20,845 bases of DNA from an uncultured Collinsella sp. Lineage in GTDB: Bacteria > Actinomycetota > Coriobacteriia > Coriobacteriales > Coriobacteriaceae. Numbering within the stretch: position 1 is the first letter of the stretch; every line of letters begins with the position of its first letter. Shown here piece after piece: positions 6,974 to 17,600 of the stretch. The DNA lies in contig CABRZN010000019.1 of assembly GCA_902475445.1 (NCBI GenBank), forward strand, positions 1 to 20,845, written 5' to 3'. The notes under the pieces are model-generated. The model did not search any database. It saw only the letters and a program-made list of their open reading frames with translations, and was not told the DNA's origin. A program made the translations under genes and the position numbers.

Positions 6974-8401
6974 ATGGCCGAGGTTTGGCGCTTCTTTGCG
7001 CACGAGGATGATTTTGCCGATATCGATGAGGTCGGCGCGTGCGAGCGCCTGGGCCGCGTGCTGTCGTTTCCGACGATTTCGAGCATGGATGCCCAGACGG
7101 TGGACTGGCAGGCGTTTGACGACCTGCGCGCCTATATGCAGCAGGGCTGGCCGCGCGTGTTTGCGACGGGCGAGGTCGAGCTCATCGACCATTCGCTGCT
7201 CGTGACGCTTGCCGGCACCGACCCCGCCCTCAAGCCGGTCATGCTCATGGGCCACATGGACGTGGTTCCCGTGGTGCCGGGCACCGAGACGGACTGGACG
7301 CACGATCCCTTTAGCGGGAACGTGGACGACACCTATATTTGGGGTCGCGGCGCCATCGATATGAAAGACCAGGTTGCGGGCATCTTGGAGGCCGTTGAGT
7401 ATGCGCTGGCGCACGGCTGGCAACACGAACGAACGCTGCTGCTGGCCTTTGGCCAGGATGAGGAGACCACGCAGTACGGCGCGGGTGCCATTGGTCGCGC
7501 GCTCGAGGAGCGTGGCGTTGAGCTTGAGTACCTGATCGACGAGGGCGACTATCGTATCGTTGCGGCTGCCGAGTACGGCGCAGGTGAGGGTTGGCTTATG
7601 CATGCCGATCTTGCCGAGAAGGGCTATGCCGATATCGTGCTCAAGACGAAGAACGAAGGCGGGCATTCTTCCAACCCTTACGGTGGCACGTCGCTCGAAG
7701 TGCTCAGCCGCGCTATTGCCGCGATTTGCGATATCGAGTGGCCGGCGCGTGTGACCGATCTGCTTGCCGCGCAGCTCGTCGAGCTGGGGCTTTATACCGC
7801 AGACGAGATTGCTACCAGCAAGGATGCCATCGTGCGCGACTGCCTCGCCAGCAAAAAGCTGTACCCGCTTGTGACCACCACCTGCGCGCCCACGCAAATC
7901 GAAGGCGGCAGTACCGGTGCCAACGTAATGCCGCAGGATATGTGGGCCAATATCAACTTCCGCATGCTCGAGGGTACGAGCGTGGCCGATGTCGTGGCCT
8001 GCTGCCGCGAGGCCGTTGCCACCGCTGGGCTCGCTGGTCGAGTCGAGGTCGAGCTGGGCCCCGGCAGCTCCGAGCCCTCGCCGTTCCCGCGCGTGGGCGG
8101 TCCGGGTCTCGAGGCCGTCCGCGCCATCGCCGCCCGCTATTTCCGTGATTCCAAGGGGACGGAGGAAAACGGATCGTCTGCGGTGGGCCAAGAGCCGATT
8201 GACATCGTGCCCTCGACCGTGATTGGTGCAACCGATGCCGCCAACTACCAGCGCATTTGCCACGAGTGCATCCGCTTCTCCGCCTTTGTGGTCGACGATG
8301 ACGAATGCGACCGCGGCGTCCACGGCACCAACGAGCGCATCACCCGTCGCGCCTACCTCCAAGGCATCCGCTTCCTCATCGCCCTGCTCCACACGCTCTA
8401 G
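6974..8401 (+). CDS. M20 family metallopeptidase
   Basis: This is a 475-residue zinc hydrolase of peptidase family M20 (carboxypeptidase/deacylase type), probably cytoplasmic as no signal peptide is seen. Metal and catalytic landmarks are HMDVVPV at about residue 94, WGRGAIDMKD near 120-129, GQDEE near 160, an EGDY segment near 184-187 and a late GVHGTNE histidine near 449. The size and GHMDVVPV/WGRGA pattern match the larger M20 group that includes yeast CPS1 and animal PM20D1, which cleave peptides or N-acyl amino acids. GGAGG at 6964-6968 sets the ATG at 6974; an in-frame TTG at 6962 is only the frame opening. Its place behind an amino acid importer suggests a link to peptide or amino acid use. 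Confidence 0.88.
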   Translation: MAEVWRFFAHEDDFADIDEVGACERLGRVLSFPTISSMDAQTVDWQAFDDLRAYMQQGWPRVFATGEVELIDHSLLVTLAGTDPALKPVMLMGHMDVVPVVPGTETDWTHDPFSGNVDDTYIWGRGAIDMKDQVAGILEAVEYALAHGWQHERTLLLAFGQDEETTQYGAGAIGRALEERGVELEYLIDEGDYRIVAAAEYGAGEGWLMHADLAEKGYADIVLKTKNEGGHSSNPYGGTSLEVLSRAIAAICDIEWPARVTDLLAAQLVELGLYTADEIATSKDAIVRDCLASKKLYPLVTTTCAPTQIEGGSTGANVMPQDMWANINFRMLEGTSVADVVACCREAVATAGLAGRVEVELGPGSSEPSPFPRVGGPGLEAVRAIAARYFRDSKGTEENGSSAVGQEPIDIVPSTVIGATDAANYQRICHECIRFSAFVVDDDECDRGVHGTNERITRRAYLQGIRFLIALLHTL

Positions 8402-8415
8402 AATGCGACAGAGGG
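8401..8415. repeat. Left half of a split palindrome
   Basis: GAATGCGACAGAGGG starts at the last base of the peptidase stop codon. Its reverse complement, with one difference, lies 11 kb away at 19518-19532. Intact family members carry both arms within about 35 bp, so this is a lone left arm. Confidence 0.5.
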
Positions 8416-8588
8416 ACTGAGCCGATTTCATCGGTAATGAGACAAAAACTGTCATAGAAAAAGACTAAGATATCTTAAGAGACATATGCTGGGGTTGGTA
8501 TTCCTTGAACGACTGCGGGCATGTGCCAGACTGCCTCGGCCCCCCGGGGAGTGCCCGGGCAGGTCGCCGTGTGACTGGGGAGGAAATT
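8402..8588 (+). promoter_or_regulatory. Leader of giant adhesin gene
   Basis: This is the untranslated region before the adhesin. After the half palindrome there is a weak hairpin CCGAT-TTC-ATCGG (8424-8436), then an AT-rich stretch with a perfect 12-bp palindrome TAAGATATCTTA (8466-8477) that could include a -10 element or an operator. I cannot find a convincing -35 partner. A GC-rich stem-loop (8529-8565, CTGCCTCGGC with GCCCGGGCAG) lies shortly before the ribosome site. The section ends with GGAGG at 8579-8583, five bases from the ATG at 8589, the best start signal in the area. Confidence 0.4.
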
Positions 8589-8651
8589 ATGCAGGAGCTC
8601 AGAGAGATGACGTCTCGACTCGTGAATATTGCTACCGGGGGGGGTGTCTAA
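8589..8651 (+). CDS. Short frame with strong start, OFF-state 5' end of adhesin
   Basis: A 20-codon frame begins MQELREMTSRLVNIATGGG and stops at TAA 8649-8651. It has the best ribosome site nearby (GGAGG, spacing five). It runs into eight G at 8637-8644 and ends two codons later. The adhesin frame is +2 relative to this one and is open without stops from 8486 onward. One extra G (or two fewer) would therefore fuse this start to the adhesin, adding 37 residues before its M1; seven G would end at a TGA near 8669. I read it as the true 5' end of the adhesin gene in an OFF state. An independent leader peptide is the alternative. Confidence 0.55.
   Translation: MQELREMTSRLVNIATGGGV
8637..8644 (+). 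repeat. Poly-G tract (G8), candidate phase-variation switch
   Basis: Eight consecutive G lie inside the short frame starting at 8589 and upstream of the adhesin signal peptide. Homopolymer G runs near the 5' end of surface-protein genes are the usual substrate for slipped-strand mispairing; sortase-dependent pilus genes of Bifidobacterium are a known case. With G8 the strong start is out of frame; G9 or G6 would be in frame. A -1 slip by the ribosome on the run would have the same effect at low level. Confidence 0.6.
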
Positions 8652-8698
8652 GCAGGGGACTTCCTGGTGAACATCGGCCGCGCGAGCGGTGGTCCGTC

Positions 8699-11600
8699 AT
8701 GTCTTATGGCCGTCGCCGCGGGCTGTGCCCGGTCTCGCCATATGCGATTGTTCTGGTCCTCGCCGTCGCGCTGACGGCGAGTTTCTTCCTGCCGCTTCGT
8801 GCCGAGGCGGCGATCTCCGACCACACGGTTCCGACGACCTCGCCCTCGGGGACGACGATCAACCTGTTTGATTACTGGGTGAATCCCGATGACCATCTGT
8901 CGGTTTCCGGCAGCGGCGGCATCAACGCAAAACACCGCTTCCAGTTCAAGGATCAAGGAGCCAACGAGGAACTCAACCAGTATACGGGTGGCTCCGGGGT
9001 CCGCACCGGCATCGTGAACAACGTTCTTGCCGGTGGTTACCCGAGACTCACCGACCGCTGGGAGGGAGAATCCCTCGGCTACCTGTTTGATTCCTCCGTC
9101 CAGACGGGCAAGATATCCCATATGGGTGTGACGGGTCTGTTGCAGGCCAAGGGTGGCTACTACGAGTATGACAGCTCGCGGAACTACGCGGCGTACAACG
9201 CCAATAAGAATGCATTTGATGTATACGATGCCCCCGGCGTTAAGCAAGCGGGGTCTGGGCCTCAGACAGTAGGCCAGTTCTTCCCCTTCGATGCGGCCAA
9301 TGAGGTATTCAAGGAGGAGAACGGCAGCCTCGTCCCGAACGGCATTACGTCGCAAAACTTCGGCGACTCGCAATATAACGATGGCAATCCCCTCAACCAC
9401 TATTTCGGCCTCTCGATGTCCACGCGATTCGTGCAGCCGAAGGATGGCAAAACGAACGCTGACAAGCCCATGACCTTCGAGTTCGCCGGCGACGATGACG
9501 TCTGGGTGTTCATTGACGATGTCCTTGTGGGCGACATTGGCGGCATCCACACCAGTGCTAAGCTGACCATTGACTTCCAAACGGGCGAGATTAAGGTTAA
9601 CGATTCCCCAGACGGCACGCTGTTAAGCAAGTTCCAGGAAGCGAAGCGGGATACTACTAAGGGCTTCACTGGCAACACCTTCGCTAACGGCACCAACCAC
9701 ACGCTCAAGTTCTTCTACTTGGAGCGTGGCGCCACCGACTCCAACATGAGGCTCAAGTTCAACCTCGTGACGGTTCCCGAGTCCGACATTATCAAGTTCG
9801 ACCAGGATGGCAAGTTCGTACAGGGTGCCGAGTTCGCGCTGTACAAAACAGACGGGAAATTTACAGATACGACCAATAACGAGAACGCGCTTCTCGGCTC
9901 CGGCACCACGGACGAGGCCGGCCGCCTAACGCTCACGAACGACGTGGACAACGGTGTCATCAACTTCGATGATCTCTACAAGGAGGATCACGGCAGCAAG
10001 TACTACCTCCTGAAGGAGACGCACGTGCCCGAGGGATACCGCTCGAGTCTCACGGCGACGGGTGGCAGCATGCAGCTCGAGTACGTGCCCACGAGCGACA
10101 AGAACGGCGCGGGCGGCGTCATCATCAACCGCGGCGGTATGGACGCGGACAGCGCCGTGTGGCAGACGGGTGCGTTCGCCGGCGCGAAGGAGACCATCAC
10201 CGCGCCGTCGACCGTGTACAAGGCGAATAATGATCTGACGCAGTCCAAAGAGACCGTCAGCCTGGACTCCGGCATACTGTTCGCTGTGGTGCTCAAGCGC
10301 GATAAAAGCGCAAGCACAGGTATCAAAGATCAGAACAATTGGTACGCCGTGTCGGGCGATCCATCGACGGGAGCGGGATACACCCTCGCCAAGAAGCCGA
10401 GCATGGCCGGCGCTATCGAGGCGGCGAAGAAGGACCTGCACGCCTTCACGCTCAACACGAGCGGCCAGTACCAGGTAGAGATTCAAAATCTGCCCGGCGA
10501 CATCTCCAAGTACTACTACCTGCTGAGCGGTGATGACCGCAAGGATGCCGAGTACACGGTGGCCATCTACCACACAACGGCGAGCTCGATCGGCGACGCG
10601 ACGCCCGAGAACACCGTCCACGTGTACAGTGACGACATCGCAGACGGCACGAACTTCAAGCGACAGTTCGCCACGCGCTTGCTCGTCACGAACATCCAGA
10701 ATCGCCTGTTCGTGCAGAAGACCGATACCGAGGGCAAGCCCGTTGACGGGGCGACGTTCGGCTTGTACAAGGCCGATCAGGTGACGACGGACGAGAGTGG
10801 CAAGGTCGTGCTCAAGGGTGAGCAGACCCCCTATGACACCTTGAAGACGAGGTCGGTCGATAGCCCGGTTCCGCTCGAAGGTGCGGGCATATTCCCGAAT
10901 ACGAGCTACCGTAACAGGCCGCTCGTGAAGGGAACCTACTTCCTAAAGGAGGTCTCGGCGCCCGAGGGCTTCCTGCTTAACGACACGCTCACCAAGGTGA
11001 TTGTGGACGATTACGGCGTCCATGCCGATGCTGGTACGGACGATGACGGCGTTTCGACGTTCGTGGGCCCGGGCGCGCTCATGAAGAGCCTGGGCCAGTT
11101 TGGCGCAGAGGGCGACATCGACAGCACGCTCACGTGGATCAAGGGTACGCGGCAGACCTCGAATGGCATGACCGATGCTGACGATAATCTGTCGTGGAGC
11201 GATGTCAATCCCGCCGGTGCCGGCGACACGGTGCGCCTCAAGTACGGCGCCAACGGACGTGTCTACCAGTATGGGCCCACCGTGAAGGACGAACCCTACC
11301 GCCTGGAGACCGAGACGGGCTGGATACGTATGGGTATCACCCAGGACGAGCAGCCCAAGGGGACCACGTCGAAAGGTGCCCGTGCCAATCTGGGCGACAT
11401 GAACCTGAATGCCCTGTTCACGGGTGCCACCTGTGTGCGCGTGGCTAACAAGCGCGAGGCAAGCCTCGAAGTGACCAAGCATGTCGTGGTGCCGAAGGGA
11501 CTGACGGGCAATCCGGATGCGGAGTTCACCTTCAAGTTCACTGTGCCTGATGGGAAGACGTATAAGGCTGCAGTCTTCGAGAAGGCGGGCGTGGCCGATG

Positions 11601-14600
11601 AGAAGCAGGTCGGCGATATGTTCGATCTGACGAACGGTCGCAAGCAAACCATCACTGCCGGCCAGACGATCCGCGTGTACGGTCTTAGCGAGGGTGACAA
11701 GTATGAGGTTCAAGAGCTGACTGGCACAGGCGAGATGCCGGGTGGCTATAAGCTGACCGGTCGCGAGAAGGGTAGCGTGTCCCAGACCGGCGAGGACGGC
11801 ATCATCGAAGGCCCGATTGCGAAGCAGAACGCCAACGGCACGCTGGCCGACGCCAACAAACTGGTGTTCACGAACACCTACAGCGTAAAGTCGCCGGTGA
11901 CGCTCACCAATGCGTTCTGGGCGCAGAAGGTGCTCCAGGGCCGTGACTGGAAAGATGGCGATAGCTTCAAGATTTACCTGCGCGCGGACAAGCGCACGCC
12001 GATGCCTGACGGTGCCGAGGATGCGCCCGTGAGTGATATGAAGCAGGTTGTGAAGACCGTCGAGAACGGGGGCAAGTTCGACTTCGGTAAGATTGAGTAC
12101 GCCAAGCCCGGCACCTACACCTATCTCATTGCCGAGGCCACGCCGTCTCAAAACGACGCTGACTGGCTGCCCGGGTTCGGGTATTCGAGCGCTTCCTACC
12201 GCGTCACGGTGACGGTGAGGGATAACGGCGACGGCACGCTGTCGCAGCCGGAAGTCAAGATGGAGCAGACCTATACCGACGACGGCGTGAGCTATGAGGA
12301 CAGCCCGATCGAGGTCGCTGACAAAATCGCCAAGATCACGAACACCTATAACACCGATGAGAAGACCATCTCCTTCAACGTGCAGAAGACGTATGCCGAC
12401 CAGTCCGGTGCAAATCCGCTTGTGAAGGATAAGTTCACGTTCCAGCTCGAGGCACTCGGCGGGATGAAGAATGATGCCGTGCCGAGTGGAGCCATCGATT
12501 TCGGCAAGCTCGCCACCTCCTACAGCGTTGGTGCCAGCAAGGTCCCCATGCCTAAGGGGTGCACGTCCACCACGACCACGGCGAAGAACGATGACGACGG
12601 TATCGCTGCGTTCCCGCAGATCACCTATACGATGGAGAGCGAGAACCTCACCTACGTGTACAAGGTGACCGAGGTTAAGGATTCCGATACATCGACGTCC
12701 AGTGGCATGGGCTACGACGATACGGTGTACTACGTGCTGATGAAGAACCAGCAGGTTGATAACGAGTCTGGGACGGGTAAGTGCCTGTCCTCCACGGTCA
12801 CGTATTGGAAGGCCGACGGCACGCAGCTGACGGACGCCAACGGATACATCCCGTTCAAGAACACCTACACGGTGACCCAGGCGACGTCGGCGCCGGTTAA
12901 CGTGCAAAAGACGTTCACCGGGCGCGCGTGGGAGACGAGCGATGCGTTCGACTTCACCCTGACGCCGGCGGATGATGCGACGAGGGATGCGGTTAAAAAC
13001 AAGGTCGTTACCCAGAGGAAGGCTACCGACTCCGATGAGACCGGCGATCTGACGACTAAGGTTGAGATCGCAGGCGCCGGTGACGCGACGCGTTCTGCAA
13101 CCTTCGGTGCGGGCGACCTGGTGTTCACCAAGTCGGGCACGTATACGTTCAATGTGAACGAGACGAAGCCGACCGACGCGGATAAGACTGGTATTGCGTA
13201 TGACGGCCATACGTCCACGGTGACGTACACAGTGACCGATATCGAGAACGGCAAGCACACCGGTAAGCTGACCGCGTCGGTTGCGTACGACAACAAGCAG
13301 GCGACGACGGATGCCGACCGGCAGGTGACGGACGCCGCCGCGTTCACCAACATCTATGCGGCCTCTGGTACCTACGCGGGCATCGATGTGACCAAGACTC
13401 TGGTTGGTACCCCGCTGAAGAATGGCATGTTCCCGTTCACCATCGAGGCGATGACGTATAACGGTACGACGGCCCCGGAGCCGGCTGATACCGATAAGTC
13501 GTTCAAGAACACCGTGGGCAAGGATGACGGTGACGATACGCAGACCGCCACGATGTCCGGCAAGCTGAAGATGAACTTCACGCAGCTGAGCTACAACAAG
13601 GTGTATGTGTACAAGGTGTCTGAGGCGCATGGCGCCAACGCTGGTGGATACACGTATGACACCGAGTACCCCGGTGACGCCTACGTGCTCATTGCGGTGA
13701 AGCCGAATCCGGACAACAAAGGCCAGCTCTACACCGAGACGACCATCGCGAAGGGCCCGGGCGTGACGGCGCTTGTTGGCGGGGGCGGCAACGTTGATGC
13801 GCTGACAGCCGAGGCGATTAAGGGCCTCGATACCACGACCAACTACGTGAAGACGGTCTCGAGTCGCAATGCGAAGCCCGCTACGCCTACCGTCCCGTTC
13901 AAGAACAGTTACAAGTCAGACGCCAGCGACGAGCTGACCCCGCAGGTGACGAAGAAGATCTCCGGTGTTGAGAGCACGGAGAAGGCGTTCTCGTTCACGC
14001 TGACCGCCACGGAAGAGACACAGCAGAAGATCGCCGCCGGCGACTTGGGTGTGTCGGACGACCTGGCGGGCGACGCGCGCGCGGAGTCCAAGGCCACGAA
14101 GGACAAGATTATCAAGGACAAGGGCCAGACGGTCGACTTCTCGAATATGACGTTCAACAAGGCGGGCGAGTACACGTTCACGCTCACCGAGGTGCACAAC
14201 GCTGATGATGATCCCGCAGCGGACGGCGTGCAGAACGCCGGCTGGACGATGGACGCCTCGACCTATACCGTCACGGTAAGGGTCGAGGATAAGGACGCCA
14301 AGCTGACCGTCACGGGCGTGACGGTGAAGAAGGATGGTGACGCTGAGGCCAAGCCCATCAAGGCTGAGGTCAAGGACGGCAAGGTGAACCTCGCCACCTT
14401 TATCAACAGCTATGCTGCGAAGGGTTCCGTGACCTTGGCGGCGAAGAAACGCTTTAGGGGCGGTGCGCTCGCGGGGAACGACTTCTCGTTCGCTCTGTAC
14501 AAGGGTGACAAGGCGGAAGGCACGCCCATTGAGACCGTCACGAACGACGAGAAGGGCAACATTACCTTCCAGCCCATCAACTACACCGAGGCAGGTGACT

Positions 14601-17600
14601 ACGAGTACACCATCAAGGAAGTTACCGGTAACGACCAGACCATCGTCTACGACGGTCAGAAAGTGAAGGTCAAGGTCAGCGTTACCGATAACAAGAACGG
14701 CACGCTGGACGCGACCGTCACCTACGGCGGCGATAAGGCCGTGCCGACCTTCACCAACGTGAAGCCGACGACGGACGTTACCGTCGAGGCCACGAAAGTT
14801 CTCGCGGGCAAGGCGCTGACGGACGGCGCGTTCGCCTTCGGCCTGTACCAAGGCGACACGTCCACGGGTAATCCCGTCAAGATCGTCCAGAACGACAAGG
14901 AGGGCAAGATCAATCTTGCCCTCACCGGTCTGACCATCGGCGAGTACGACTACAAACTCAAGGAGGAGAACGTCGGTGCCGATCCGACTATCACCTACGA
15001 CACCAAGGCGGTGAAGGTTCACGTCTCGGTGAAGGCGGAGGGCGACAAGGCGAAGGCGACCGTCACCTATGACGGCAAGAACGATGCCCCGACCTTCACT
15101 AACAAGTACCAGCCCGCCGAGACCTCGGTGGCGCTCACGGCGAAGAAGGCCTATGTGAAGCCCGACAACACGCCGGCCACGCTCAAGGGCGGCGAGTTCA
15201 CCTTCGACCTGTACGAGGGCGACCTGACGGCTGAGCAGCTGAAGGGCAAGCAACCCATCCGGAGCGCCAAGAACAGCGAGGACGGCACCGTCACCTTCCC
15301 GGCCATCGACTACACCAAGGCCGGCGAGTACAAATACACCGTCGCGGAACAGGAGGGCGACCTGTCCCACGTGACCTACGACGCTACGGTGCACCATGCC
15401 GTGGTGAAGGTCATGGACAACGCCGGACAGCTGGAGGCGAGCGTTACCTACGACGACGGCAAGACGGATGCCCCCACCTTCAAGAACACCTACGACGCAA
15501 CCGGCTCCGCGGAGCTGACGGCGACCAAGGTCATCGCGGTCGCGGACGGCTTCACGCACGACACCAAGCTGAAGGGCGGCGAATACACGTTCGAGCTGAA
15601 GGACGCCGACGGCAAGGTGCTCGGCACCACGACGAACAAGGCCGATGGCACGGTGAAGTTTACGCGCAAGTTCACGCTCTCCAACCTGGGCGGCGCTGCG
15701 AGCAAGGACTTCACCTACACCATCGCGGAGAAGCCGGGCACGGAGCCGGGCATGGTCTACGACACCCATGCGCTCATCTACAAGGTGACGGTCGCGGACG
15801 ATGGCACCGGCTCGCTGACGGCCACACCGCAGGTAACGAGTGGAGACAAGACCTTCACGAACACGTACCACCCGAAGGAGACCTCGGTAACGCTCAAGGC
15901 GACGAAGCGCTTCACGGGTGGCGAGCTCGCAGGGGGCGACTTCACGTTCCAGCTGCTCGACAAGGATGGCAACGTGATCCAGACCGTCCAGAATGACAAG
16001 GACGGCAAGGTCGCCTTCCAGGCAATCAGCTACGACACGCCGGGCGATCACGACTACACCATCAAGGAGGTTGCCGGCAACGACCCGACCGTCGTGTACG
16101 ACACGAAGGACGTGAAGGTCCACATCAAGGTCTCCGATGAGAAGGGCGAGCTAAAGGCGACCGCCACCTACGACGGCGAGGCCGACGTTCCGACCTTCAC
16201 CAACTCGAAGCCGACGACGGACGTTACCGTCGAGGCGACGAAGATCCTCACGGGCAAGGACCTGACGGCCGACGCGTTCACCTTCGGCCTGTACGACCAG
16301 GCCGGCAACGAGGTCGCCAAGGGCACCAACGACCGGGGCGGCAAGGTCGAGCTGGCCGTCAAGAACCTGAACCTGGGCGAGTACGACTACACGCTCAAGG
16401 AGGAGAAAGCCGGCCAGACCGTCGACGGCGTGGCCTACGACGCCAAGGAAGTCAAGGTCCACGTCAAGGTAGAGCAGAACCAGGGCGACAACAACAAGAC
16501 GAAGGTGACCGTCACCTATGACGGTGCCGCTACGGCTCCCACCTTCAACAACACCTACGACGCAAAGGGTTCCGTAATCCTGACGGCGACCAAGACCATC
16601 AAGGTTGCGGACGGCTTCGACCACACGACGAAGCCCGCGGACGGCGAGTTCACCTTCGACCTGAAGGACGCTGCCGGCAACGTGCTCGACACCGCGAAGA
16701 ACGATGCAAACGGCAAGGTCAGCTTCACGCGCGAGTTCCAGCTCTCCGACTTGGACGGCGCCGCGAGCAAGGACTTCACCTACACCATCGTGGAACAGTG
16801 GGGCACGGAGCCGGGCATGGTCTACGATACCCATGCGCTCACCTACAAAGTAACGGTTAAGGACGACGGGACGGGCACGCTGAACGCGAAGGCGATCGTT
16901 ACGAGCACATCAGGCCCGGAGACCTTCACCAACAACTACCAGCCGGCCGCGACCGGTCTGGCTCTCGGTGCGCAGAAGAGGTACGTGAAGAAGGACGACA
17001 ACACGCCGATCGTACTCAAGGGCGGCGAGTTCACCTTCGATGTGTACGAGGGCAACCTGACGGCTGAGCAGCTGAAGGGCAAGCAGCCCATCCAGACCGC
17101 TGAGAACGGCGAGGACGGAAGCGTCAGCTTCGACGCCTTCTCCTACGCGAAGCCGGGTACTCACGAGTACACCATCGTGGAGCGGAAGGGCGACCTGGCC
17201 TACGTGACCTACGACGATACGGTGCACCACGCCGTGGTGAAGGTCGTGGACAACGCCGGCGCGCTGCGGGCGAGCGTTGCCTACGACGGCAAGGACGCCA
17301 CGAAGCCCACCTTCACCAACGCCTACAAGGCACAGGCGACGGTCTCCGGCGCGATCGCCCTCACCAAGAGCGTTGACGTGCACGGCGGCAGCTACCAGAT
17401 GAAGGCGGGAGACTTCGCGTTCGAGCTGGTGGGGCCCGACGGCAAGGTGCTTCAGACCCAGAAGAACGACGCCGACGGCAAGGTTGCCTTCGACGAGCTG
17501 ACCTTCGACCATGCGGGCACCTTTATCTACACGGTCCGCGAGGTGCAGCCGACGGACGACGCGCCGGGCGTGCCGGGCGTGACCTACACCGGCAAGACGT

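Noticed and set aside
8486..8698. ATG 8486 as the adhesin start
   Set aside because: No ribosome site; the translated stretch is Pro/Arg/Cys-rich and does not resemble a signal peptide. The frame is open there, which matters for the phase-switch idea, but it is unlikely to be used.
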